NCBI RefSeq assembly: GCF_030409505.1
Contig: NZ_JAUFPZ010000002.1
Span: forward strand, 3,045,501 to 3,109,500
Length of the DNA stretch: 64,000 bases
From: Zunongwangia endophytica
GTDB lineage: Bacteria > Bacteroidota > Bacteroidia > Flavobacteriales > Flavobacteriaceae
Direction of reading: 5' to 3'
The notes beneath the pieces were generated by a model that searched no databases, was not told the origin of the DNA, and worked only from the letters and a program-made list of their open reading frames with translations. Shown piece by piece: positions 8,481 to 16,921 of this stretch; position 1 is the first letter of the stretch, and the number at the start of each line of letters is the position of its first letter. The translations under genes and the position numbers were made by a program.

Positions 8481-9500
8481 ATGAGTAACGATAAAGAAAA
8501 AGAAGCGAAATTAAAAGCACTAAAGCTTACCCTGGATAAGATGGATAAGACCTACGGTAAGGGTACGGTAATGAAAATGGGAGATCAGGCAGTTGTTGAT
8601 GTTCCTTCTATTTCTACCGGTTCTTTAGGTTTAGATTTAGCACTAGGTGTTGGCGGTTACCCAAGAGGACGGGTTATTGAAATTTATGGTCCTGAATCTT
8701 CTGGTAAAACAACGCTTACATTACATGCTATTGCTGAAGCACAAAAAGATGGCGGTATTGCTGCTTTTATTGATGCAGAGCATGCTTTCGATAGATTTTA
8801 TGCTGAAAAATTAGGTGTAGATATAGAAAATCTAATTATCTCTCAACCAGATAATGGAGAACAAGGTCTAGAGATCGCGGATAATTTAATTAGATCTGGA
8901 GCTATCGATATTATTGTAATCGACTCGGTTGCAGCACTTACTCCAAAAAGTGAGATCGAAGGAGAAATGGGAGACTCAAAAATGGGGCTACATGCTCGTT
9001 TGATGTCTCAGGCGCTTAGAAAATTAACTTCTACAATCAGTAAAACGAACTGTACAGTGATTTTCATTAACCAGCTTCGTGAGAAAATTGGAGTGATGTT
9101 TGGAAATCCTGAAACAACTACTGGTGGTAACGCACTTAAATTCTATGCTTCAGTACGTTTAGATATTAGAAGATCTACCCAGATTAAAAACAGCAGTAGT
9201 GAAGTAATGGGTAATAAAACCAGGGTGAAAGTGGTGAAAAACAAAGTTGCCCCGCCATTTAAAACTGCCGAATTTGATATTATGTATGGTGAAGGAGTTT
9301 CTAAGATTGGAGAAATTATCGACATCGGTGTAGACTACGAAATCATCAAGAAAAGTGGTTCTTGGTTTAGCTACGAGGATACTAAGCTTGGTCAAGGTCG
9401 TGATGCGGTAAAAACCATCTTAAAAGACAATCCAGATTTAATGGATGAGCTAGAAGTAAAAATAAAAGATGCTATAAAGGTTGCGAAAGAAGAAGCTTAA
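8481..9500 (+). CDS. recA: Recombinase RecA
   Basis: RecA forms ATP-dependent filaments on single-stranded DNA, drives strand exchange and, where LexA exists, activates its cleavage. All landmarks are present in 339 residues: Walker [10 protein letters not shown] (70-78), Walker [11 protein letters not shown], the L2 loop [14 protein letters not shown], and the INQLREKIG segment. The C-terminal tail is short and acidic to mixed. The start is well supported: ATG 8481 is preceded by CAGGAG 7 bases upstream, a clear Shine-Dalgarno sequence, which is not usual in this phylum. The gene is monocistronic, with a terminator 26 bp past the stop. Confidence 0.97.
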   Translation: MSNDKEKEAKLKALKLTLDKMDKTYGKGTVMKMGDQAVVDVPSISTGSLGLDLALGVGGYPRGRVIEIYGPESSGKTTLTLHAIAEAQKDGGIAAFIDAEHAFDRFYAEKLGVDIENLIISQPDNGEQGLEIADNLIRSGAIDIIVIDSVAALTPKSEIEGEMGDSKMGLHARLMSQALRKLTSTISKTNCTVIFINQLREKIGVMFGNPETTTGGNALKFYASVRLDIRRSTQIKNSSSEVMGNKTRVKVVKNKVAPPFKTAEFDIMYGEGVSKIGEIIDIGVDYEIIKKSGSWFSYEDTKLGQGRDAVKTILKDNPDLMDELEVKIKDAIKVAKEEA

Positions 9501-9525
9501 ACAGCTTAAAATCAATTTTCTATAT

Positions 9526-9552
9526 AAAATCCCCAACTTCGGGGATTTTTTT
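9526..9552 (+). terminator. Intrinsic terminator of recA
   Basis: AAAATCCCC and GGGGATTTT pair around the loop AACTTC and continue into a T run. Confidence 0.9.
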
Positions 9553-9619
9553 ATGAATATATCACGCAACCCTTTCTAATTTTTTTCATCTAAGCAACAT
9601 AAAACCCAAAAATACAAAG

Positions 9620-10126
9620 ATGAAAAAGCTTAGTTTATTATTAGTTCTTGCCATCACTCTTATTAGTTGTAATAGTGATGACGACGGTCCAAGCATCGCA
9701 TACCAGTACGCCAGAATCACCAACCACAACTTGCCTGCTTTTATTGATTATGAAGAAAGCTACGATATAAAAGCAACTTTTACGCTACCTGATGCCTGCC
9801 ATACTTTTTATGCATTCGATGGAAAATCTTACGAAAATGAAGATGAAGAAAATATCCTGGTTTATGATATTGTGGCTTTAACATCCTACGATCCAAATGT
9901 TACAGAGTGTACAGAGCAAGCAACTAGTTTATCTGAAACTGAATCTTTATTCAGAAATGGCTTCAAACTAAATACTGTTACCCAAAATGAAGATCGCTAT
10001 GATACTGTTAGATTTCGTTTTGTAAACGGCATTAATACTGCAACAAATGAATATGAGTTTATGACTGTAAATGTCCCAGTTGGAGAACCAGAAACAGAAC
10101 CTACTCCTGAAGAACCGGCAGAATAA
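9620..10126 (+). CDS. Hypothetical lipoprotein
   Basis: 168 residues. The N-terminus MKKLSLLLVLAITLISCNSD is a signal peptide with lipobox LISC, Cys17 being the lipidated residue. It is followed by an acidic SDDDG tether, typical of lipoproteins exported to the outer membrane surface in Bacteroidota. The rest has two to three cysteines (DACHTF, VTECTE) and ends in a Pro/Glu-rich tail (EPETEPTPEEPAE). I do not recognise a family. It stands alone between recA and the sigma-factor operon, with its own terminator. Confidence 0.75.
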   Translation: MKKLSLLLVLAITLISCNSDDDGPSIAYQYARITNHNLPAFIDYEESYDIKATFTLPDACHTFYAFDGKSYENEDEENILVYDIVALTSYDPNVTECTEQATSLSETESLFRNGFKLNTVTQNEDRYDTVRFRFVNGINTATNEYEFMTVNVPVGEPETEPTPEEPAE

Positions 10127-10146
10127 AAGATTAATAGTCCATTTTA

Positions 10147-10179
10147 AAAAGCTGAAATTATATAATTTCAGCTTTTTTT
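10147..10179 (+). terminator. Intrinsic terminator after the lipoprotein gene
   Basis: AAAAGCTGAAATTA pairs with TAATTTCAGCTTTT around a two-base centre (a near-continuous palindrome), followed by T residues. It lies 20 bp past the stop. Confidence 0.85.
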
Positions 10180-10400
10180 ATTTTCAGCTACGCAACCTTT
10201 TAGATTTCAGTGTATCTATACATTATAAACCATAAATAGAAGTATTCAGCAAAAAGAAAAATAACTGCAAGAATCTTTATCCTAACAACCTATCTAGAAG
10301 AATAGAGTAAGCTTGTTTTTATTAAATTACAGTTTGTATAAAAATCTGATGAAAACCAGATAACCAACGCATAAGTAACCAACTAAACTCACATGATTTT

Positions 10401-10943
10401 TTGACGCTAGAAAAGCTCATAAAAAGATGTAAAAAAAAGGATATAAAAGCTCAAGAAGAACTTTACCGGTTATACTCGGGGAAGATGTTCGGCTTATGTT
10501 TAAAATATTCTGATAGCTACCAGCAGGCCGAAGATAATCTGCAGGATGGCTTTATGACCATATTTGACAAAATTGGTCAATACAATAATTTAGGATCGTT
10601 TGAAGGTTGGATGAAGAGAATTGTAATAAATACCGCTTTACAAAAGCACCGAAAAGAAAAATTATACAGTATCACAAACGAAGATCAGGTAGAAGAACCT
10701 TCAGTGGAATACGAAGAATCTTCATTACCCTTAGATTTTTTATTAAAGATTGTACAACAGCTACCGCAACGCTATCGAGAAGTATTCAACCTATATGTTT
10801 TAGATGGCCATTCCCACAAAGAAATTGCGAGTATGCTTCAGATTTCAGAAGGTACTTCTAAATCTAATTTATCACGAGCTCGACATATTTTGAAGGATAA
10901 TATCGAGAAAAGTCAAATTAATTCTTCTGCAAAAACCCTATGA
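10401..10943 (+). CDS. ECF-type RNA polymerase sigma-70 factor
   Basis: 180 residues with sigma region 2 (EELYRLYSGKMFGLCLKYSD, then AEDNLQDGFMTIFDKI and a conserved Trp in FEGWMKRI) and region 4.2 (LPQRYREVFNLYVLDGHSHK, then an HTH through SEGTSKSNLSRAR). It should direct RNA polymerase to a small regulon, controlled by the membrane protein encoded immediately downstream (4-bp ATGA overlap). The start is a TTG at 10401, giving MTLEKLIKRC, the usual N-terminus of these factors. An ATG at 10393 is out of frame by one base, separated by a run of six T; see findings. Confidence 0.9.
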   Translation: MTLEKLIKRCKKKDIKAQEELYRLYSGKMFGLCLKYSDSYQQAEDNLQDGFMTIFDKIGQYNNLGSFEGWMKRIVINTALQKHRKEKLYSITNEDQVEEPSVEYEESSLPLDFLLKIVQQLPQRYREVFNLYVLDGHSHKEIASMLQISEGTSKSNLSRARHILKDNIEKSQINSSAKTL

Positions 10944-12427
10944 AAGAGAGAAAGAATATAGATCGCCTTTTTCAGGAGAAGTTCAAAGATTTTGAACAAA
11001 CTCCCAGAGAAGAAGTATGGAAAAATATCGCGCAGAAATTACAGGAAAAGGAAGAAAAAAAGCCTGTTATTTTACCATTTTGGTTTAAGCTTGGCAGTGT
11101 AGCAGCTATTTTAGCGCTCATTATAACCGGTGCCTATTTTTACCAAAATAACGTTGCAAATATTACAGAACCTCAAATCACCATTGATATTGAAAAATCA
11201 GCGCTACCAAATATCGAAATGCCAGTAGATTCTACTTTAAGAAGCGCTAATAAAACGCTTGATGAGCTTTCTGAAAGTTCTGAGTATTCGAATACTGAAG
11301 ATAAGGTTTCCACAAATAATTCAGGCGCAATTGCAAACCAAAATAATGCTATTAGAAATAATCAAAACTCATCTTCAGATAATAGCATTTCAGCAAAAAC
11401 AGAAAAAAATTCAAAAAACAACAATTTACATCAATCAAAAAAAGAGCAACAATTAGCGAATCTTGAGAATAAAATTCAGGATAATCCTAAGGAAAAAGCC
11501 CAAGATCGAATAAGCGAAGAAGCGGTGACTTCTTCAGCAAAAAAGAAAAAAGAGAATCAAATTGCTATTGCAGATTCTACTAAGTTTAATGATCAGGAAA
11601 AATATGAAAAAGCAGTAGCGATTCTTGAACAAGATCAAAACAAAGATGCTACTACTGAAGAAATAAAAATCGCATCCAATAAAACAGGGAAAATTAGTAT
11701 TTCTCCTTTTGCAGCTCCTGTGTATTACGATAATTTAGGAACTGGTAGTCCTTTAGATCCAGATTTAGCCGGCAACCAAACTAATAGCGAGGTAACGATG
11801 TCTTACGGAATCAAATTAGCCTACGCTATTTCTGAAAAAGTAAAAATACGTTCGGGTATTAACAAAGTGAATATGAATTATAAAACCCAGGATATCGTTT
11901 ATAATTATGCTATGGCTTCTAACAATCTTGCTAATATTAATTACGAAAACGGAAGCGAGAATATCAAAATTACGAGCACCAATTCGAGAGGTAATGGTGG
12001 TTATGTTTTTGATAGCCCTGTGACTTCTCCTGAAGCTAATAATTTTTCTATGTTGAATGTCCCTGTAGAATCGGGTTCCATAAATCAAAGTTTTGGATAT
12101 ATTGAAGTTCCGCTTGAAATCGAATACAACCTAATCGACAAAAAAATTGGATTAAAACTAATCGGCGGTGCCAGTAGTTTATTTTTAGACGAAAACTCGG
12201 TTAGTGTTACTTCTAAAAATGGGGAAATTGAGCTGGGAGAAGCAAATAATTTAGAAAAACTGAGTTTTACCACGAATATTGGGATGGGAGTAGATTATCA
12301 ACTTAGCGATCATTTTCGTCTAAATTTAGAGCCGACATTCAAATACCAATTAAATAGTTTTAATAATGTAGATGGGGTGAATCCTTTTTTCTTCGGACTT
12401 TACACAGGATTTAGTTTCGAATTTTAA
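10940..12427 (+). CDS. Anti-sigma-like inner-membrane protein with C-terminal beta-barrel-type domain
   Basis: 495 residues. Residues 1-47 are hydrophilic and could be the cytoplasmic sigma-binding part. One transmembrane helix follows (about 48-68, LGSVAAILALIITGAYFY). Residues about 75-240 are a low-complexity Asn/Ser/Lys/Glu-rich linker. The C-terminal ~190 residues contain alternating segments ending SFEF that resemble a small outer-membrane beta-barrel (porin-family) domain. Coupling to the ECF sigma gene by an ATGA overlap supports an anti-sigma role, which is inference. No zinc-type anti-sigma HxxxCxxC motif is seen. The barrel-like part would have to span the periplasm. Confidence 0.75.
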   Translation: MKERKNIDRLFQEKFKDFEQTPREEVWKNIAQKLQEKEEKKPVILPFWFKLGSVAAILALIITGAYFYQNNVANITEPQITIDIEKSALPNIEMPVDSTLRSANKTLDELSESSEYSNTEDKVSTNNSGAIANQNNAIRNNQNSSSDNSISAKTEKNSKNNNLHQSKKEQQLANLENKIQDNPKEKAQDRISEEAVTSSAKKKKENQIAIADSTKFNDQEKYEKAVAILEQDQNKDATTEEIKIASNKTGKISISPFAAPVYYDNLGTGSPLDPDLAGNQTNSEVTMSYGIKLAYAISEKVKIRSGINKVNMNYKTQDIVYNYAMASNNLANINYENGSENIKITSTNSRGNGGYVFDSPVTSPEANNFSMLNVPVESGSINQSFGYIEVPLEIEYNLIDKKIGLKLIGGASSLFLDENSVSVTSKNGEIELGEANNLEKLSFTTNIGMGVDYQLSDHFRLNLEPTFKYQLNSFNNVDGVNPFFFGLYTGFSFEF

Positions 12428-12431
12428 AAAA

Positions 12432-13175
12432 TTAAGTTACGGTTGGGTTGTTTAATTCCTGAAGAATAACCTTTCTGTTTTCCAGCTTTAATGCCTTACG
12501 GTCTTGCTGAGTTTTCCCTTTGGTCGATATAAAATCGTGAATCTTAACTCTCAACTTGCCGGGACTTCCAGAAAAGAAAGTGTAGGAAAAACGCTTTTTA
12601 GTATCATGAAATGTTAGCGGAACGATAGGTATTTGGTGGTCTATAGCCAGTTTAAAAGCTCCTTCTTTAAATTCGTCTAAGACAATACTCTCATCGTCGG
12701 GAACGCCACCTTCCGGAAAAATACAAATGCTATTGCCTTGCTTTAATCTTCTTTGCGCTTCATTAAAAACTGCTTGCCTACTTTGTGGATTTTTGCGATC
12801 TACAAGAATACAGGTTCGTTTATAGAAAAATCCAAAAATGGGAATTTTCACTAGTTCTTTTTTTCCCACAAAAACAAAAGGATGGTTTATGGTAGAAAGC
12901 ATTAGCATGATATCAATAATAGAGCAGTGATTGGCGACAAACATATAGCTATAGCCTTTTTCTAATTTCTGCCGACCAACAACTTTACGATAAAACCCCA
13001 TACCGAAAATGATAAACTTAGCCCAGATTCTTGCACAAAAGAAGAATTGAGGATAAAATCGCTCGGATGAAGTAAATACAATCAATATCGGTAACATAAT
13101 GATTATTGGCACTACGAGTAAAACATAGAACCAGATTCTCCATACTGCAATAGCAATATTTTTTAGAAAACGCAT
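12432..13175 (-). CDS. plsC: 1-acyl-sn-glycerol-3-phosphate acyltransferase (PlsC-like)
   Basis: Membrane acyltransferase that acylates lysophosphatidic acid at position 2 to give phosphatidic acid. The catalytic HX4D motif is in NHCSIIDIM, and the substrate-binding FPEGG follows about 65 residues later. One or two hydrophobic helices lie at the N-terminus. I start at the ATG at 13175 (MRFLKNIAIAVW); a longer frame begins with a TTG at 13199 and adds eight residues. The gene ends 4 bp from the stop of the anti-sigma gene (convergent) and is divergent from trpS. Confidence 0.88.
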   Translation of the reverse strand: MRFLKNIAIAVWRIWFYVLLVVPIIIMLPILIVFTSSERFYPQFFFCARIWAKFIIFGMGFYRKVVGRQKLEKGYSYMFVANHCSIIDIMLMLSTINHPFVFVGKKELVKIPIFGFFYKRTCILVDRKNPQSRQAVFNEAQRRLKQGNSICIFPEGGVPDDESIVLDEFKEGAFKLAIDHQIPIVPLTFHDTKKRFSYTFFSGSPGKLRVKIHDFISTKGKTQQDRKALKLENRKVILQELNNPTVT

Positions 13176-13222
13176 AGGTTCCAAAAGTAGTAAATACAAT
13201 CAAGTCAATTCCACAAAAAAAG

Positions 13223-13230
13223 TACCTTTG
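13223..13230 (+). promoter_or_regulatory. -7 box of the trpS promoter
   Basis: TACCTTTG is an exact TAnnTTTG, 20 bp before the trpS ATG. No convincing TTG sits 19-21 bp upstream. Confidence 0.5.
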
Positions 13231-13250
13231 TATAAAAATTTAATTACTAC

Positions 13251-14219
13251 ATGTCTAGAATACTAACGGGAGTACAAAGTACAGGAACACCGCATTTAGG
13301 AAATTTGTTGGGAGCTATTATGCCTGCAATAAAAATGGCAAACAGCCCAGAAAATGAATCCTTCATTTTCATTGCAGATATGCATTCTCTAACGCAAATT
13401 AAAGATGCTGAAACTTTAAAAAACAACACCTACTCTGTTGCTGCCACCTGGCTTGCCTGCGGTCTTGATATCGAAAAAACAGTTTTTTACAAACAAAGTG
13501 ATATTCCACAAACTAGTGAGCTTACCTGGTATTTGAGCTGCTTTTTTCCCTACCAGCGTTTAACTTTAGCCCACTCGTTTAAAGATAAATCAGATCGTTT
13601 AGAAGATGTAAATGCAGGACTTTTTACGTATCCTATGCTTATGGCTGCAGATATTCTTTTATATGATGCTGAAGTGGTTCCTGTTGGGAAAGACCAATTA
13701 CAACATTTAGAAATTACGCGCGATGTGGCTTCTCGTTTTCACACAAAAATGGGCGAAACCTTTGTAATTCCTGAAGCAAAAGTAGAAGAAAATACCATGT
13801 ACGTTCCCGGTACCGATGGTTCTAAAATGAGTAAATCGCAAGAAAACACCATTAATATTTTCCAGACCGATAAAAAACTGAGAAAGCAAATTATGGGAAT
13901 TCAAACCGATAGTACTCCGCTTGAAGAACCTAAAAATCCAGACACTTGTAACGTATTCAACATCTATAAATTATTAGGTTCTAAAAAGCAAACTGCCGAC
14001 TTACGCCAAAAATATGAAGCTGGTGGCTTTGGTTATGGGCATGCAAAGCAAGCTTTGTTCGAATTAGTAAAAGAAACTTTTGCTGAACCTCGCGAAAAAT
14101 ATGAGTACTACATCAACAATCTTGAAGAAGTTGATAAAGCGCTAGCCGTTGGTAAAGAGAAAGCAACCACAGTAGCGAATGATGTTTTAAAACGTGTACG
14201 CACAAAATTAGGATACTAA
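13251..14219 (+). CDS. trpS: Tryptophan--tRNA ligase
   Basis: Class I aminoacyl-tRNA synthetase charging tRNA-Trp. The HIGH-equivalent is TGTPHLGN (11-18) and the second signature is KMSKS (192-196, in DGSKMSKSQEN). The length of 322 residues is typical of the short bacterial enzyme. The conserved block LMAADILLYDAEVVPVGKDQ is present and the gene is intact. Its stop overlaps the end of dprA by 4 bp in a convergent arrangement. Confidence 0.96.
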   Translation: MSRILTGVQSTGTPHLGNLLGAIMPAIKMANSPENESFIFIADMHSLTQIKDAETLKNNTYSVAATWLACGLDIEKTVFYKQSDIPQTSELTWYLSCFFPYQRLTLAHSFKDKSDRLEDVNAGLFTYPMLMAADILLYDAEVVPVGKDQLQHLEITRDVASRFHTKMGETFVIPEAKVEENTMYVPGTDGSKMSKSQENTINIFQTDKKLRKQIMGIQTDSTPLEEPKNPDTCNVFNIYKLLGSKKQTADLRQKYEAGGFGYGHAKQALFELVKETFAEPREKYEYYINNLEEVDKALAVGKEKATTVANDVLKRVRTKLGY

Positions 14220-15316
14220 ATAGCTTCAAATAATTTACCAGGCAAAGGTCTAATAACACCTTTAAGTTCCATATTCAGTAAAATTGAAGCCGTTTTAAAA
14301 GTTGGGAAATTGCAGTAGAGCGCTATAGTATCTAATTGTGATTTCCCTTTTTCTTTTAAATGATCGTAAATTTGCTGCTCTTCAGAATCTAAATCGACAA
14401 ATAATTGCTGCTGGACGGGCTTTATTTCTTCCTGAAGTTTCCATCCTAGCATATAGACTAGATCGGCTGCACTACTTAACAAATGGGCGTTGTTCGATTT
14501 AATAAGTTCGTTACAACCTTTACTGTATTTATCACCGGGACGACCGGGGACGGCAAAAACTTCGCGATTGTAAGAGTTTGCAATATCCGCAGTTACCAAA
14601 CTTCCGCCCTTCTCGGCACTTTCTATAACTACCGTAGCTTCACTTAAGCCAGCAATAATTCGATTTCTCTTTAGAAAATTATTTCTTCCGAAGTTATCGG
14701 TACTCCAAAAATCGCTAAAAAACCCACCATTTTCTAAAACACTATCTACATATTTTGCGTGCACTTTTGGATAAATTTGATTAAAACCGTGTGCTAAACA
14801 ACCAATAGTTTGTAAATTATTGGCGACAGCTGCTCGATGCGCCGCGATATCGACTCCGTATGCAAATCCAGAAACAATTATGGGATTAAGCGGACTCAGC
14901 TCTTCGATAAATTGTTCGACAAAAGATTTGCCAGCGCTGGTGATTTTTCGTGTACCTACAATACTTATAATTCTGTGATTTTCAAGCTGAATTTTTCCTT
15001 TAGAAAACATTAAAATTGGAGCATCATGGCAGTATTTTAATTTTTCAGGATAGTTATCTTCTAAGAAATAATGGGTCTTTAATTGTTCGTCTTGGATAAA
15101 TTCGAGTTCGCTTTCTGCCGCTTCAAAGTTCGTAGGATCTAATAATCCTTTCAGTTTAAGCGCTCCAATTCCTTCAATTTTTAATAAATTTTGTCGCTTT
15201 TCTTCGAATATAGCCCTAGCACTTCCTAACCTCGCTATTAATTTCTTTGCGGTCCTATCTCCCAGATTAGGAGCTTTTTGCAGTGCTAAGACGTATTTTA
15301 GATCATTAAAATTCAT
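14216..15316 (-). CDS. dprA: DNA-processing protein DprA (Smf)
   Basis: DprA binds incoming single-stranded DNA during natural transformation and loads RecA. The protein has an N-terminal helix-hairpin-helix-like part (KKLIARLGSARAIFEEK), the Rossmann-like core (SGFAYGVDIAAHRAA; ATVVIESAEKGGSLVTADIA; VFAVPGRPGDKYSKGCNELI) and a C-terminal winged-helix region. I start at the ATG at 15316 (MNFNDLKYVLALQ; 366 residues); the longer frame to 15352 adds a non-conserved hydrophobic start. No other competence gene is close by. It is divergent from the HU-SPOR gene. Confidence 0.93.
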   Translation of the reverse strand: MNFNDLKYVLALQKAPNLGDRTAKKLIARLGSARAIFEEKRQNLLKIEGIGALKLKGLLDPTNFEAAESELEFIQDEQLKTHYFLEDNYPEKLKYCHDAPILMFSKGKIQLENHRIISIVGTRKITSAGKSFVEQFIEELSPLNPIIVSGFAYGVDIAAHRAAVANNLQTIGCLAHGFNQIYPKVHAKYVDSVLENGGFFSDFWSTDNFGRNNFLKRNRIIAGLSEATVVIESAEKGGSLVTADIANSYNREVFAVPGRPGDKYSKGCNELIKSNNAHLLSSAADLVYMLGWKLQEEIKPVQQQLFVDLDSEEQQIYDHLKEKGKSQLDTIALYCNFPTFKTASILLNMELKGVIRPLPGKLFEAI

Positions 15317-15400
15317 CCCATCGCTTTCCTCTAAAATTAAACAAAAAAACATTTGTTAATAAAAATTGTTTCTCTATTTTTATATACTTCACTTTCGTGT

Positions 15401-15408
15401 TATTTTTG
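15401..15408 (+). promoter_or_regulatory. -7 box just before the HU-SPOR start
   Basis: TATTTTTG is an exact TAnnTTTG and ends 5 bases before the ATG at 15414, so transcription would start at or next to the start codon. No good -33 box is seen. Confidence 0.45.
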
Positions 15409-15413
15409 CAATT

Positions 15414-16349
15414 ATGATAATAGCTAACTACATACAGGATTTACTTTACCGTTACGAGTGCGTTATCGTACCGGGATTTGGTGCATTTTTATCTCAGAGA
15501 GAGTCGGCGTTTCTTGATGCTGAAACCAATAATCTTTATCCACCAAAGAAAACGGTATCCTTTAATCGTCAGTTAGTTAAAAACGACGGCCTATTAGCAA
15601 ATTACGTTGCTGATGCTGAAAGCATTAATTATACGACAGCGCTTAACAAGATTGCAGATTTTGTACATCAGTTAGAAACTTCGCTAAAAGATCAGGATAA
15701 AGCTGAAATTCCTAATATTGGGCAGTTTACTGTTTCTGAAGATTTTACACTTCAATTTGAGCCTTTTAATAAAGTGAATTATCTGGCAGATTCTTTTGGT
15801 CTTGATGTTGTGAATTCAAGTAAAATTCAACGTGAAGTTTACAAAACTCAGGTTCAGGAAATTGAAGAAAAAGCACCTATCCACTTTACTCCGGAAAGAA
15901 GAAATAGAAAAGCTGCTTTTCTTAAATATGCTGCTGTAGGAGTTCTTTTCCTTGGACTTTCGGGAATGGCTGGATTAAATATTTATAGCAATAAGGTTGC
16001 AGAACATAATATTGCTGAACAACAGGAAGCTGAAAACCAGTTACAACAGCAAATTCAGGAAGCTACTTTTGTTATTGATAATCCATTACCGGCCATTACT
16101 TTTAATGTAGAAAAGCAATCTGGCGACTTTCATTTAGTTGCAGGAGCTTTTAGAGTGGAAGAAAATGCCGAGAAAAAAGTAGACGAACTAAGGAAGGAAG
16201 GTTATAAAGCTCGACTTATCGGAGCAAACAAATACGGACTTCACCAAGTGGTATTTTCTAGCCATAAAACCAGACGTGATGCAGTAAATGCGCTTAACAA
16301 ACTAAAGCGTGAAGACAAAGCAGCCTGGTTGCTGGTACAGGAACTTTAA
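15414..16349 (+). CDS. HU-like/CCDC81-type domain protein with SPOR domain
   Basis: 311 residues from the ATG at 15414 (MIIANYIQDLLYRYECVIVP). The N-terminal ~115 residues match the prokaryotic CCDC81-like HU domains of Bacteroidota (IVPGFGAFLSQ, then NIGQFTVSEDFTLQFEP). A single transmembrane helix (about 166-188, AAVGVLFLGLSGMAG) is followed by a SPOR domain at about 235-305 (FHLVAGAFRVEENAEKKV, then YGLHQVVFSS). SPOR domains bind denuded peptidoglycan at the septum, so the predicted topology is a cytoplasmic HU-like end and a periplasmic SPOR end. A DNA-to-septum link is inference. A longer frame from 15366 would start inside the promoter. Confidence 0.85.
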   Translation: MIIANYIQDLLYRYECVIVPGFGAFLSQRESAFLDAETNNLYPPKKTVSFNRQLVKNDGLLANYVADAESINYTTALNKIADFVHQLETSLKDQDKAEIPNIGQFTVSEDFTLQFEPFNKVNYLADSFGLDVVNSSKIQREVYKTQVQEIEEKAPIHFTPERRNRKAAFLKYAAVGVLFLGLSGMAGLNIYSNKVAEHNIAEQQEAENQLQQQIQEATFVIDNPLPAITFNVEKQSGDFHLVAGAFRVEENAEKKVDELRKEGYKARLIGANKYGLHQVVFSSHKTRRDAVNALNKLKREDKAAWLLVQEL

Positions 16350-16387
16350 TCTTTTTTTAGTGATATTTACCTAAAAGCTCACTATTA

Positions 16388-16404
16388 TTGCCAAAAATTG
16401 GCAA
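16388..16404. promoter_or_regulatory. 17-bp palindrome immediately before the thioesterase start
   Basis: TTGCCAA and TTGGCAA form a perfect 7-bp inverted repeat around AAA, two bases before the ATG at 16407. TATTATTG (16383-16390), one mismatch from TAnnTTTG, overlaps its left arm. It could be an operator or a start-site hairpin. Confidence 0.4.
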
Positions 16405-16406
16405 AT

Positions 16407-16919
16407 ATGGATTTAAAGTACCCAAAAGATTCTAGAACTACACTAACCGACCTTGTTTTACCAAGCGAAACTAATCCCCTAAATAATTTATTTGGTGGTG
16501 AATTGCTAGCGCGTATGGATCGTGCCGCAAGTATTGCAGCAAGAAGACATAGTCGCCGTATTGTAGTTACTGCCTCTGTAAACCATGTTGCTTTTAATAG
16601 AGCTATTCCTCTAGGAAGTGTGGTAACCGTTGAAGCAGCTATTTCTAGAGCCTTTAAATCGTCTATGGAAATCTTTATAGATGTTTGGGTAGAAGATCGT
16701 GAAAGTGGTCTTAGAAGCAAAGCAAACGAAGCAATTTATACCTTTGTAGCCGTAGATGAAACAGGAGCTCCGGTACCTGTGCCTCCCCTTAAACCGGAAA
16801 CCGATTTAGAGAAAGATCGCTTTGAAGCCGCTTTACGAAGAAAACAACTAAGCCTTGTACTTGCAGGAAAATTGAAGCCTAACGATGCTACTGAATTAAA
16901 AGCATTGTTTAAGGACTAA
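16407..16919 (+). CDS. Acyl-CoA thioesterase (hotdog fold, YciA/BFIT-like)
   Basis: 170 residues from the ATG at 16407 (MDLKYPKDSR). The hotdog core is recognisable: PLNNLFGGELLARMDRAASI with the catalytic Asp/Asn region, VVTASVNHVAFNRAIPLGSVV, and a C-terminal part ending in a Lys/Arg-rich helix. It hydrolyses acyl-CoA to free fatty acid and CoA; chain length cannot be told from sequence. A TTG at 16398 would add three residues but sits inside the 17-bp palindrome. It ends 2 bp from the stop of the next, convergent gene. Confidence 0.88.
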   Translation: MDLKYPKDSRTTLTDLVLPSETNPLNNLFGGELLARMDRAASIAARRHSRRIVVTASVNHVAFNRAIPLGSVVTVEAAISRAFKSSMEIFIDVWVEDRESGLRSKANEAIYTFVAVDETGAPVPVPPLKPETDLEKDRFEAALRRKQLSLVLAGKLKPNDATELKALFKD

Positions 16920-16921
16920 GT

